From: Candidatus Sphingobacterium stercoripullorum
GTDB taxonomy: Bacteria; Bacteroidota; Bacteroidia; Sphingobacteriales; Sphingobacteriaceae
Assembly (NCBI GenBank): GCA_019114715.1
Contig: DXEZ01000114.1
Coordinates: 1 to 14,222, forward strand
Length of the DNA: 14,222 nt
Direction of reading: 5' to 3'
Program-made: the position numbers and the translations under genes
Shown here: in pieces, positions 1-8,704 of the stretch
Numbering within the stretch: the stretch's first letter is position 1
Layout: every line of letters begins with the position of its first letter
The notes under the pieces: generated by a model
Told to the model about the DNA's origin: nothing
Seen by the model: the letters and a program-made list of their open reading frames with translations, nothing else
Database searches by the model: none

Positions 1-1
1 C

Positions 2-273
2 ACCAAAACACATGCTTTTCAATATAATCTTTGAAACTTTAAAAGATCACTAATAAGCACTAAAAATCGGCACACCTCACAATATCACAATTTTTTCCAA
101 TGATCAAAAGTAGCTGAATGGTATCAGTAAAAGAGATTATACCAAAACCATTAACACGTTTGAGGTATTCAAATCTTGCTAATAATTTTTAGAAAAAAAC
201 GGTAGCCCTCACGAAACCACAATTTTATTCAAATGCATATAACAGCTCTATGGCATTAGCAGAACTGATCATC
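2..273. repeat. First copy of the about 270-bp higher-order repeat
   Basis: This copy is two consecutive short units (2-140 and 141-273) of different subtype. The first subtype opens with ACCAAAAC then CATGCTTTT. The second opens with ACCAAAACCATTAACAC then TTTGAG. The same order of subtypes recurs in 274-543. The junction of the two subtypes is the best conserved part: 101-164 matches 374-437 at 58 of 64 positions without gaps, by hand count, at an offset of 273 bp. Confidence 0.7.
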
Positions 274-543
274 ACCAAAACTCATGCTTTTTATCAACAT
301 GTTTTAGATTTTAAGGACATATAAAAAAGTATTAAAAATACTGTAGTCTTCATGAAATCACAATTTTATGCATTGATCAAAAGTAGCAGAATGGCATCAG
401 TAGAAGGAATTATACCAAAACCATTAACACATTTGAGACTTTAATAACCAGCCAATAAGTACAGAAAAACGGTTGGTTTAACAAAATGACTATTCTATCC
501 ACAATATAAAACCGGCCGGATGGAACCAATAGAAGCGATTATC
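274..543. repeat. Second copy of the about 270-bp higher-order repeat
   Basis: This copy has the same two-subtype order as 2-273, with units at 274-413 and 414-543. A third copy seems to begin at 543: 273-297 and 543-567 agree at 22 of 25 positions, including an identical 15-mer, CATGCTTTTTATCAA, at an offset of 270 bp. After about 570 the third copy can no longer be followed with certainty, apart from fragments resembling CTAAAATCGG and AAAAGATTAT at 621-649. Confidence 0.65.
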
Positions 544-656
544 ACCAAATTACATGCTTTTTATCAATGCCTTTAAGGAATTTTGGTTTTCCCATTCTTT
601 TACCGAATTTTTAAATTTTGCTAAAATCGGCTAGTATTAAAAGATTATATCCAATT

Positions 657-691
657 AAACCATGTACTTCCAGTGAAAAAACATGTGGTTT
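657..691. other. Weak hairpin downstream of the repeat array
   Basis: AAACCA (657-662) can pair with TGGTTT (686-691), with a few weak pairs inside, and a short T run follows. It might end transcription entering from the left or sit in the fecR leader. The stem is only six base pairs in AT-rich sequence, so chance is a real possibility. The rest of 650-790 is AT-rich leader in which I see no confident promoter of the Bacteroidota TTG / TAnnTTTG type. Confidence 0.2.
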
Positions 692-790
692 TTATGTAGT
701 TGATTATCTGTCGGATATATGGAGTTAAGCATTTATTTTGTTTTTCTTGTCACCCATTTACTTGGTTAGAGTTATATATAATTAAAAGGC

Positions 791-1966
791 ATGCATAAAC
801 TAACTGAAAATATCATTGAAATCATTAAGCGTTTTATTTTTGGAGAAAACACCCAAGAAGATTTGGCTAAACTTGATGAATGGCTAAAAGAAAACCCGAA
901 TCATCCAAAATTGCTGAAAAGGTTCCAAGATGAGAATGAATACCTAAAGGATGTCAACTTTCTAAAAGGACTAGATAAGCAAAAGGCGTGGGAGAAATTG
1001 TCGGCTAAAACTTCTGCCGAAAAAAGGCATTCAAAAAGGTCGTTGAGTTATTTAGTTAAAGCTGCTTGTATTTTTATCCCACTGTTATTTTTGAGCATAT
1101 ATTTTAGTTTGCCTAATTTGATACAAGAAGAGGGAAATGATATTTCTTATGTTGAAGTTTTCCCTGCTACCCCCAGTGCTCAATTAAAACTGTCTAACGG
1201 GGATGTTTATAAGTTAGAGCATGATAATCTAGATATAAGGACAGAAGATTATTTTGGACAGAAAAGGGATTCTGTTAAAGATAGTGATCCTAGAATAAGT
1301 TCAAATAAACCCGTAAAAATTTCAAACGTTATTGTAGAAGTTCCCAAAGCAAGTTATTTTTCAATTGTATTATCGGATGGGACTAAAGTGAAAATAAATG
1401 CGCAGAGTTCTTTGCAGTTTCCAGAGAGCTTTTCGAACGCTGAACGTCGAGTAAAACTTGAAGGTGAGGCTTACTTCGAAGTTGAAAAAGATGCTTCTAA
1501 ACCATTCATTGTAGAAGTAAACGGAGTGGAGGTAGAGGTTTTAGGGACGAAGTTTAATATTAATTCGTATGAGAAAGAAGTCAAAACAACCCTCGCTGAA
1601 GGAAGTGTACAAGTTGCAGCGGGTAATCAAATGATTATGTTAAAACCAGGAGAACAATCTGTATTTGTAGACTCAAAAATTATTAAGAAAAAGGTAGATA
1701 TCAGTTATCATTTAAGCTGGGTTAATAATGAGTTCGTTTTTAAACGAGATAACCTGAAAAGTATTTTAAAAGAAATATCACGGTGGTATGGTGTAGAGTT
1801 AAAGCTGACCGAAGATCCGGACTTTTATACAAGGCAAATTACGGGAAGTATCAGTAGGCAAGTTACCCTATCAGAACTTTGTGAAATGTTAGAGTTTGTA
1901 AATGATGTTAGCCTAGAAATAAAAGATGGCTATTTATTTTGTACGGACAGTAAAAAAGGAGGTTAA
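791..1966 (+). CDS. FecR family anti-sigma factor
   Basis: This is a 391-residue inner-membrane anti-sigma regulator of the FecR family. Residues 1-75 form the cytoplasmic helical sigma-binding region. Residues 87-107 (around YLVKAACIFIPLLFL) are the single membrane segment. Residues about 180-275 form the periplasmic FecR domain, with the typical stretches LSDGTKVKINAQSSL, GEAYFEVEKD and VLGTKFNINSY. Residues about 313-385 are the C-terminal DUF4974-like domain that usually contacts the STN domain of a transporter. The length is normal for the family. The ATG at 791 follows AAAAGG closely. The next gene encodes a SusC with an STN domain, so the pair probably senses transport and relays it to an ECF sigma factor. 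The usual sigma gene is not present directly upstream; the repeat array is there instead. The family call is firm; the partner is inferred from context. Confidence 0.93.
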   Translation: MHKLTENIIEIIKRFIFGENTQEDLAKLDEWLKENPNHPKLLKRFQDENEYLKDVNFLKGLDKQKAWEKLSAKTSAEKRHSKRSLSYLVKAACIFIPLLFLSIYFSLPNLIQEEGNDISYVEVFPATPSAQLKLSNGDVYKLEHDNLDIRTEDYFGQKRDSVKDSDPRISSNKPVKISNVIVEVPKASYFSIVLSDGTKVKINAQSSLQFPESFSNAERRVKLEGEAYFEVEKDASKPFIVEVNGVEVEVLGTKFNINSYEKEVKTTLAEGSVQVAAGNQMIMLKPGEQSVFVDSKIIKKKVDISYHLSWVNNEFVFKRDNLKSILKEISRWYGVELKLTEDPDFYTRQITGSISRQVTLSELCEMLEFVNDVSLEIKDGYLFCTDSKKGG

Positions 1967-2056
1967 TAATAAAGAGAATTTTACAATAAAAATGAACCAA
2001 TTAAAACCAATAAAAGACTAATAAAATTAAATATAAACCTTTAAAAGAGTTTTTCT

Positions 2057-5000
2057 ATGTATAAACTAATTTGCAACTGGAAACAGCTGTTAAGGAAGGG
2101 TGGTAATAAAGGTGTATTCAGATCAGCCATTATTACCATTTCACTGTCGCTTTTCCTGACTACATTTGTAAGTGCAAAAATTGTAGCACAAAAGATCTCT
2201 GTAAACCTAGAAAGAGTAAGTTTGGTCGAAGTTTTTGAAACAATTTCTAAACAATCATCTTTTAAGTTTTTATACGATGAATCTTCGTTGAGTAATATGA
2301 AAAATATTACCGTCAAAGTAAATGACGGGACTGTTGAAAGTGTTTTGGATAAGGTTTTATCAAGAGATTATTCTTATAAGATAATAGCCAATACGGTTAC
2401 AATAAATCATTCAAAGAGAATTTCTGAAAGCCAATTAGCAGGTGTCGCCTCCGAAATACAAACCCAGAAATTTATAATAAAAGGGGTGATAAAAAATGAG
2501 TCTGGTGTAGCATTAACAGGTGCAACAGTATCTGTTAAAGGAACAACAAATTCTGTGATAACGAACCAAAATGGAGAGTTTGAAATTGAAGGAACTGCAA
2601 ATGCTACCTTAGTAGTATCATTCTTAGGACATGAAAAACAAGAGCTTTCGGTTAACAATCGTAATGTGATAAACATAACTTTAAAAGAGCTCTTTAGTGA
2701 AATAGAAGGAGTTGATGTTGTAGCAACTGGTTATCAAAAACTTGATAGAAAGTTTTTTACAGGTTCTACCTCAAAGGTAACAGCTGAAGATTCCGAGCGT
2801 AGTGGAGTTCCTGATATTACAAGGATGTTAGAAGGTCAAGCTGCTGGAGTGTCTATACAAAATGTCTCTGGAACTTTTGGTGCCGCTCCTAAAGTTCGTG
2901 TAAGAGGAGCCACCTCTTTATCAGGAGACAATAAGCCTTTATGGGTAATTGATGGGATTATCCTGGAAGATGTTGTTAATATTTCTAACGAGGAACTTTC
3001 AACAGGAGACGCAAATACCTTATTGGGTTCATCAGTAGCAGGAATTAACCCCGATGATATCGAGTCTTTTACAATTTTAAAGGATGCCGCGGCAACGGCT
3101 ATGTATGGTGCCAGGGCCATGAATGGGGTTATCGTAGTGACCACCAAATCTGGTGTTAATACCGAAGGGCAAGCACGCCTGAATTATTCAGGGACATTCA
3201 CAACCTATCTTAAGCCTGATTATAACCAGTTTGATATAATGAATTCTGCAGAGCAGATGTCTGTATTAATGGAAATGGAGAATAAGGGATATTTTAGTCA
3301 TGCAGCCATGTCTAACGTTTCTAACGGAGGCGTTTTCACGAAGATGTACGATATGATGTATGACTATGATGAAGCGACGGATTCTTTTGCTTTAAAAAAC
3401 ACTCTTGATGAACGTTTAAACTTCTTAGGTAGATATGCGGAAGCCAACACCAATTGGTTTGATGTGCTGTTTAAAAACTCGCTTCTCCAGGAACACTCCC
3501 TGAATGCAACTGTAGGTACGGATAAAGCACAAACGTATGTCTCAACTAGTTTTACTTCTGATAATGGTCAAACTCTTGGAGACCGAGTAAGACGTTATAC
3601 TGGTAATCTTAGAGAGAATATTAATATTTCAGATAAGGTGAAGTTTGAGCTTTTGATTAACGGTTCAATTCGAGATCAAAGGGCTCCAGGAACGTTAACT
3701 AGACAGTCTGATCCTGTATATGGTTCATACTCTAGGGATTTTGACATTAACCCGTATTCTTATGCATTAAACACTAGTAGGTTAATGACGCCATACACTA
3801 CAGATGGAGAATTGGAGTATTTTACTAGATCTTATGCTCCATTTAATATAATTAATGAGTTGAACACAAACTATATGGACCTTAAGTCCATTGATTTAAA
3901 AGTTCAAGGGGGACTTACTTATAGAATTATACCTCAAGTAACTTATTCTGTGGATGCTGCATATCGGTACGGAATGACAGAAAGGAATCACTATATAGAG
4001 TCTGGGTCCAATATGGCTTCCGCTTTTCGCGCAAACCCAAACACCGTTGTAAATAACAATAATAAGTTCCTTTATGACGACCCAGATTTTCCAAATGATC
4101 CTTCACTAGTGATTTTACCTGAAGGAGGGTTTTTTAACGTGAATAACAATAGTTTAAAAAACTATTACTTCAGACAAAATATTGAGTTTAACGAATCCTT
4201 TAATACCATTCACAAAGTTAATTTCTTTGGCTCAATGGAGATGAGGTATACCGATCGGAATAGATCAAATTTTGAAGGTGTAGGGTATCAATATGAGAAT
4301 GGTGGTTTAGTAAACCCTAACTACCGCTTCTTTAAGAAAATGACGGAAGCGGGAGATCCTTATTTCGGTATGGATTACGGGAAAGATCGAAGTGTTGCTT
4401 TTATGGGGCGTGGTGCATACAATTTGCTAGATCGATATTCATTCAATGCAACTGTAAGATATGATGGATCTAATAGAATGGGACTTTCTCGTTCAGTGCG
4501 TTGGCTTCCTACATGGAACTTATCAGGTGCATGGAATCTGGACCAAGAACCCTTTTACCCAGAAAATCAATACTTAAGTTCGGCGAGGATTCGAGGAACC
4601 TACGGACTTGTTGCCAATATGGGGAATGCAAATAATTCTACCGCATTATTTTATAACCGAACTGCTTATCGTCCATATGAGAACGAAAAAGAGACAATGG
4701 TTTATATATCTAGTTTAGAGAACTCTGAGCTTACTTGGGAGAAATTATATGAGTTTAATGTTGGTGGTGATTTTGGAGTCTACAATGATAAAATAAATGT
4801 GACTTTTGATTATTACAAAAGAGACATTTTTGACTTATTAGGAAACCTTAAGACCTCTGGAGTTGGTGGTGAGAAAATTAAATACGCTAACTACGGTAAA
4901 ATGAAGTCGCACGGGGTAGAGCTAACTGTAGCTGGAAATCCAATCTCTAATACCGATGGGTTTAAATGGCGCACACAATTTAATTTCGCTATTAACAAAA

Positions 5001-5773
5001 ACACAGTCACCGAATTAGAGGTTAATCCAAATATTTGGACTTTAGTAAGACCAGAAGGAGCGCCAATGAAAGGATACTCACAAAGAGGATTATTCTCCTT
5101 GGCCTTTGATGGATTAGATAGTCAATACGGTTACCCTACTTTTGTGGGAACTGATGGTACTAACGGTGAGCCTTATATTTACCTTCAAAATACAACTGAT
5201 GTAGATCATTTAGTTTATGAGGGACCAGTTGATCCAATTTTTACAGGAGGATTTTATAACAGGTTTTCTTATAAAGGATTTACCCTATCTGCTTTACTAA
5301 CATTTGCTCAAGGTAATGCGGTTAGACTTCAGCCTACTATTTCTTCTAGTTATTCAGACATGAACTCAATGACTAAAGATATGGTGAATAGGTGGTTGTT
5401 CCCTGGTGATGAAAATATTACTAACATACCATCAATTATTGATGAATTTACAAATTCAAATAATATTTTAAGACCAAATGGTACAACCACTAGTGCAAGG
5501 TATCCTTACAACGCTTATAATTATTCAGACAGGAGAGTCGCTAGAGGTGATTTTATTAGATTAAAGAACATCTCAATAACCTACCAATTACCTCAACATT
5601 GGATTTCTAGTTTAAATCTATCAAGCGCTCAAATAGCTCTAGTAGGTAATAATATAGCTCTTTTATATTCGGATAAAAGATTAAACGGAGCAGACCCAGA
5701 GTTCTTTAATAATGGAGGAGTAGCCATGCCTATTCCAAAACAATATACATTATCGTTAAAATTGGGATTATAG
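2057..5773 (+). CDS. SusC/RagA family TonB-linked outer membrane transporter with STN domain
   Basis: This 1238-residue protein is a full-length SusC-type TonB-dependent transporter. Residues 1-45 are a signal peptide (positive start, then AIITISLSLFLTTFVSA). Residues about 47-116 are an STN domain, which docks to FecR-type regulators. Residues about 138-210 are a carboxypeptidase-regulatory-like beta sandwich (IIKGVIKNESG, GATVSVKGTTNSV, SFLGHE). A TonB-box-like GVDVVATGYQ lies at about 218-227. The plug spans about 228-366, with PLWVIDGI at 294-301 and the SusC signature around DDIESFTILKDAAATAMYG at 333-351. The remainder is the 22-strand barrel. Energy comes from TonB-ExbBD and the substrate is delivered with the adjacent SusD lid. 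The HExxH lipoprotein in the same operon suggests protein-derived peptides, but the substrate cannot be read from the sequence. The ATG at 2057 fits the signal peptide; no strong ribosome binding site precedes it. Confidence 0.96.
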   Translation: MYKLICNWKQLLRKGGNKGVFRSAIITISLSLFLTTFVSAKIVAQKISVNLERVSLVEVFETISKQSSFKFLYDESSLSNMKNITVKVNDGTVESVLDKVLSRDYSYKIIANTVTINHSKRISESQLAGVASEIQTQKFIIKGVIKNESGVALTGATVSVKGTTNSVITNQNGEFEIEGTANATLVVSFLGHEKQELSVNNRNVINITLKELFSEIEGVDVVATGYQKLDRKFFTGSTSKVTAEDSERSGVPDITRMLEGQAAGVSIQNVSGTFGAAPKVRVRGATSLSGDNKPLWVIDGIILEDVVNISNEELSTGDANTLLGSSVAGINPDDIESFTILKDAAATAMYGARAMNGVIVVTTKSGVNTEGQARLNYSGTFTTYLKPDYNQFDIMNSAEQMSVLMEMENKGYFSHAAMSNVSNGGVFTKMYDMMYDYDEATDSFALKNTLDERLNFLGRYAEANTNWFDVLFKNSLLQEHSLNATVGTDKAQTYVSTSFTSDNGQTLGDRVRRYTGNLRENINISDKVKFELLINGSIRDQRAPGTLTRQSDPVYGSYSRDFDINPYSYALNTSRLMTPYTTDGELEYFTRSYAPFNIINELNTNYMDLKSIDLKVQGGLTYRIIPQVTYSVDAAYRYGMTERNHYIESGSNMASAFRANPNTVVNNNNKFLYDDPDFPNDPSLVILPEGGFFNVNNNSLKNYYFRQNIEFNESFNTIHKVNFFGSMEMRYTDRNRSNFEGVGYQYENGGLVNPNYRFFKKMTEAGDPYFGMDYGKDRSVAFMGRGAYNLLDRYSFNATVRYDGSNRMGLSRSVRWLPTWNLSGAWNLDQEPFYPENQYLSSARIRGTYGLVANMGNANNSTALFYNRTAYRPYENEKETMVYISSLENSELTWEKLYEFNVGGDFGVYNDKINVTFDYYKRDIFDLLGNLKTSGVGGEKIKYANYGKMKSHGVELTVAGNPISNTDGFKWRTQFNFAINKNTVTELEVNPNIWTLVRPEGAPMKGYSQRGLFSLAFDGLDSQYGYPTFVGTDGTNGEPYIYLQNTTDVDHLVYEGPVDPIFTGGFYNRFSYKGFTLSALLTFAQGNAVRLQPTISSSYSDMNSMTKDMVNRWLFPGDENITNIPSIIDEFTNSNNILRPNGTTTSARYPYNAYNYSDRRVARGDFIRLKNISITYQLPQHWISSLNLSSAQIALVGNNIALLYSDKRLNGADPEFFNNGGVAMPIPKQYTLSLKLGL

Positions 5774-5778
5774 GAGGT
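5772..5778 (+). promoter_or_regulatory. Strong Shine-Dalgarno sequence of the susD-like gene
   Basis: AGGAGGT overlaps the TAG stop of the susC-like gene (5771-5773) and lies five bases before the ATG at 5784. Bacteroidota genes mostly lack a Shine-Dalgarno sequence, and the first genes of this operon show none as good. It confirms the start of the susD-like gene and may raise its translation relative to susC or couple the two. Confidence 0.6.
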
Positions 5779-5783
5779 AGATT

Positions 5784-7277
5784 ATGAAAAAAACTAAAGT
5801 CATTAATATATTTAAAACAAGCTTAATTGCTTTGTGTTTAATGGGGTTAACTGGTTGTGATAAATACCTAGATGTAAACCCTGATATGCGAACTGAAATT
5901 GATAATGTTGACAAGTTATCACAACTTTTGGTTAGCGCATATCCAGATCGGAATTATTTTACTTTTGCAGAAACTGCCTCGGATAATGCCGAGGATAAAA
6001 GCGCCGCTTTAGCTGGACATAACGATGAACCTTTTGTAAGTCTTTACCATTGGAATGAGACTCTTCAAACAGGTAACGGTACACCTTCAGAGTATTGGGA
6101 TGCTTGTTATAAAGCCATTGCAGCTGCTAACCAGGCCTTGCAATCAATTGAAGAGAATGATTTTGATGCAGATAAAGCGAGGCAGTATAAAGGGGAGGCA
6201 CTTGTTGCTAGAGCATATTCTGCATTTATGTTATCGGTTTTCTTTGCAGAGCCATACGAAATTGGAGGAAGTAACAATGGTATGGGTATTCCCTATCCAT
6301 TAGAACCAGAAACTTCTGCTAGGCCACAGTATGAAAGAGGTACAATTAAGGATGTCTATGCTCAAATTGAAAAAGACCTGAATGAAGGGATTCCATTGTT
6401 AATGGGTGCAACATTTAAAGTGCCGTCATTTCATTTTACAGAACAGGCAGCACATGCATTTGCCACGAGGTTTTATTTATTTAAAGGAGATTGGGATATG
6501 GTGATTCAACATGCGAATCAAATTTATTCTGATGGAAATTTTAAAAATAAGATTCGTCAGTATACTGGAGAGCTATATAATCTATCGCATTCTGAGCATA
6601 AGGTTGAATACACAAAGGCTGAAAAACCATGGAATTTATTATTAGCAAATACCTACTCGGTTTATCAAAGAAGTTCTGGAGCAGGAAACGCGAGGTATAG
6701 CTTTGGTGAGAATGTTAAAAACTTTTTCACTGGGAATACACCTTTTGGAGCTGCATTTAGAAATAGATATGGTGTTTATACAGCTCCAAATTACACTACC
6801 AATAAATTCAATGAATATTTCCATTACACGAATGTGCAAGCTGGAATTGGTTACCCCTATATAATGGCACCTATAATTACTGCAGATGAGGCCTTATTAA
6901 ACAGAGCTGAGGCTTATATTCAAAAGCACGACTATGTGAACGCAATTAGAGATTTAGATGATTTTGCTAGTTCTAGGATTGTTGGCTATAGTAAAAATAC
7001 ACACGGACTTACTATTGATAAAGCCAAAGCATTCTTCGAAGGAACTGATGATAAACAAGCGCTTCTGAATACCCTTTTACATACTAAGAGAATAGCCTTT
7101 ATGCAAGAAGGGATTAGGTGGATGGATATCTTAAGGCATAAAATTCCTGTTGTGCACAATCATATTGATACAGATGGTACAGAGACGTTCACAACTTTGG
7201 AAGCAGATGATAATAGAAGGGTGTTTCAAATACCAAAAGATGCAATGGATGCCGGTATAACACCCAATTCAAGATAA
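5784..7277 (+). CDS. SusD/RagB family outer membrane lipoprotein
   Basis: This 497-residue surface lipoprotein is of the SusD/RagB family, the substrate-binding lid of the SusC barrel. The signal peptide ends in the lipobox LTGC, with the lipidated cysteine at residue 25. The mature N-terminus (DKYLDVNPDMRTEIDNVDKL) is typical of the family. Residues about 30-230 form the SusD-like N-terminal part with helical TPR-like segments (YWDACYKAIAAANQALQSI, GEALVARAYSAFMLSVFF). Residues about 360-497 carry the RagB/SusD C-terminal signature (TADEALLNRAEAYI at about 367, RIAFMQEGIRWMDILRHK at about 436-453). It starts ten bases after the susC stop with a strong ribosome binding site, so the two are surely co-transcribed. 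Family and role are firm; the ligand is unknown. Confidence 0.95.
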   Translation: MKKTKVINIFKTSLIALCLMGLTGCDKYLDVNPDMRTEIDNVDKLSQLLVSAYPDRNYFTFAETASDNAEDKSAALAGHNDEPFVSLYHWNETLQTGNGTPSEYWDACYKAIAAANQALQSIEENDFDADKARQYKGEALVARAYSAFMLSVFFAEPYEIGGSNNGMGIPYPLEPETSARPQYERGTIKDVYAQIEKDLNEGIPLLMGATFKVPSFHFTEQAAHAFATRFYLFKGDWDMVIQHANQIYSDGNFKNKIRQYTGELYNLSHSEHKVEYTKAEKPWNLLLANTYSVYQRSSGAGNARYSFGENVKNFFTGNTPFGAAFRNRYGVYTAPNYTTNKFNEYFHYTNVQAGIGYPYIMAPIITADEALLNRAEAYIQKHDYVNAIRDLDDFASSRIVGYSKNTHGLTIDKAKAFFEGTDDKQALLNTLLHTKRIAFMQEGIRWMDILRHKIPVVHNHIDTDGTETFTTLEADDNRRVFQIPKDAMDAGITPNSR

Positions 7278-7297
7278 ATTAATAATTGGAGACTATT

Positions 7298-8698
7298 ATG
7301 ATAACAATAAAAAGATTTTTACTGCCAATATTTGCCCTGCTAATTTTAGGCTCCTGTAGTAAGGAAGACCTTCTAGAAGTAGACATGCATCAGTATAATT
7401 CTGATAATCCAGCAAATAGCGAATTAGATAAATGGATTTTATCTTCTTTAACAGATCCCTATAATGTTGAGGTGATATACAGATACAATAGGAACCTTAC
7501 AGATGTATCAAAAGATATCGCTCCTCCTAAATTAGATCGTATTCAGCCGGTTATGGAAGCGGTGTTGAACTTATACCTTAAACCCTATGAAGACCTCGTA
7601 GGAAAGAGTTTCATCAAAACCTATGCTCCAAAGCAATATGTTTTATATGGATCGGTATCTTATAATTCTAATGGTTCAGTCACACTAGGTACAGCTGATG
7701 GAGGAAGGAAAGTCGTGCTATACGACGTGAATAATTTCAGTGTAGATGATATAGAAGGTTCTGCTGGTGTAAGGAGAAAGTTGAGGACTATTCATCACGA
7801 ATTTACACATATCCTTAATCAAAATATTCCTATACCTCCAGAGTTTCAGGAAATCACCAAAGCTGATTATGATGCCGATTGGACAGGTTCGAGCAATACA
7901 GCTGAAAAGGCTAAAGAGCTAGGGTTTGTTAGTAGGTATGCTAGAAGTCAATACACCGAGGATTTTGCCGAAATGACGGCTCACCTTTTAATCCACGGCC
8001 AAGTGTGGTTTGATAACTACGTGTTTACTTCCACACCAGACGCTCAAGAAAAACTAAGAAAAAAAGAAGAACAAGTAGTTCAATATTTTAAAACAGCTTT
8101 TAATATAGATTTCAGAGAGTTACAAAATGAAATTAATCAACGATTAAAAGATGTTTACGGTGCTCAAGATCCAGCAGATTTAAATTCTTTTGCAGCTTGG
8201 TTAGAAACTAAGTCTGTAGGAAAAGTTGTAGTCGATTTAAGTAATAGCATTTATGATCAATATGGTATTTCCGATCTTTTCAAACAGCGCTGGCTTTCAT
8301 ACAAAGCAGATGTAGATAGTAGAGGAAGATTTCCAACTTATATGCAACTTAATTTCAACTCTGATGTAGACATGCGCTTAGAGATAGAATATTTGAATAG
8401 TAGTGGAGGATCCTTTTTCTATTATTACGATTTTGATATGGAGGTAAATGCTGAAACAAAAGAAGTGAAGTTTATCAAGAAATATCCTGAGGGTGACACT
8501 GGAGCTCATGGAAATGGCCAATTGTCACATGGCTTACCTGGGTTCGAAGAATTTTGGTTGCCATATTTAACGGAAAATACGTTCATTGCTGAATGGCTTC
8601 CATATGAAATCGACAAAGATCATGACGACTACAGGAGTTTTGGAGGGTTTTATGTTAAAGATAACCCAGAGGATTATTTTTACGGGAATTTAGAATAA
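7298..8698 (+). CDS. Substrate import-associated zinc metallohydrolase lipoprotein
   Basis: This predicted surface metallopeptidase has 466 residues. The ATG at 7298 is preferred because the signal peptide MITIKRFLLPIFALLILGSC begins there and GGAG lies at 7288-7291; an in-frame TTG at 7286 would overlap that site. The lipobox LGSC places the lipidated cysteine at residue 20. The zinc motif HEFTH spans residues 167-171: H167 and H171 would bind zinc and E168 would act as general base. A third ligand may lie in EDFAEM (E221-M226), as in other HExxH enzymes where an acidic residue follows downstream. The architecture matches the putative zinc-binding metallopeptidase lipoproteins that travel with SusC/SusD pairs (TIGR04549-like, Peptidase_Mx1-like). 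It lies 20 bases after susD and six before the next gene. It probably cuts substrate before import, but proteolysis has to be inferred. Confidence 0.88.
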   Translation: MITIKRFLLPIFALLILGSCSKEDLLEVDMHQYNSDNPANSELDKWILSSLTDPYNVEVIYRYNRNLTDVSKDIAPPKLDRIQPVMEAVLNLYLKPYEDLVGKSFIKTYAPKQYVLYGSVSYNSNGSVTLGTADGGRKVVLYDVNNFSVDDIEGSAGVRRKLRTIHHEFTHILNQNIPIPPEFQEITKADYDADWTGSSNTAEKAKELGFVSRYARSQYTEDFAEMTAHLLIHGQVWFDNYVFTSTPDAQEKLRKKEEQVVQYFKTAFNIDFRELQNEINQRLKDVYGAQDPADLNSFAAWLETKSVGKVVVDLSNSIYDQYGISDLFKQRWLSYKADVDSRGRFPTYMQLNFNSDVDMRLEIEYLNSSGGSFFYYYDFDMEVNAETKEVKFIKKYPEGDTGAHGNGQLSHGLPGFEEFWLPYLTENTFIAEWLPYEIDKDHDDYRSFGGFYVKDNPEDYFYGNLE

Positions 8699-8704
8699 AA
8701 AGCT

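Larger units (their letters stand above)
1..649. repeat. Degenerate tandem repeat array, about 135-bp units
   Basis: This gene-free stretch consists of at least four diverged tandem units that begin with ACCAAAAC or similar at 2, 141, 274 and 414, with a fifth degenerate start at 544. The spacings are 139, 133, 140 and 130 bp. Motifs recurring in several units, in order, are ACCAAAAC, a run like AAAAACGG, a block like TCACGAAACCACAATTTT (78-96, 209-227, 350-368), and a tail like GAATGGCATCAGTAGAAG followed by ATTAT. Unit lengths vary and are not multiples of three, and both strands are rich in stops, so it is not coding. The array runs off the left edge, so its true length is unknown. From about 544 onward the repeat decays and the right boundary is approximate. 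I do not recognise the family. Confidence 0.8.

Noticed and set aside
1..649. The upstream repeats as a CRISPR array
   Set aside because: CRISPR repeats are 23-47 bp, nearly identical, and separated by unrelated spacers of constant length. Here similarity is spread along whole units of about 135 bp, the copies are diverged, and no cas gene is in view.
1992..2021. Nine-codon reading frame MNQLKPIKD in the fecR-susC gap as a leader peptide
   Set aside because: It has no ribosome binding site, no regulatory codon run and no overlapping attenuator hairpin. Short frames like this are expected by chance in AT-rich sequence.
2041..3147. Minus-strand reading frames opposite the susC-like gene
   Set aside because: They are shadows of a firmly identified gene. 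Their translations show no family features and no separate start signals.
7286..7297. TTG start at 7286 for the metallohydrolase
   Set aside because: It would place the start codon on the likely ribosome binding site. The ATG at 7298 gives a clean lipoprotein signal peptide.
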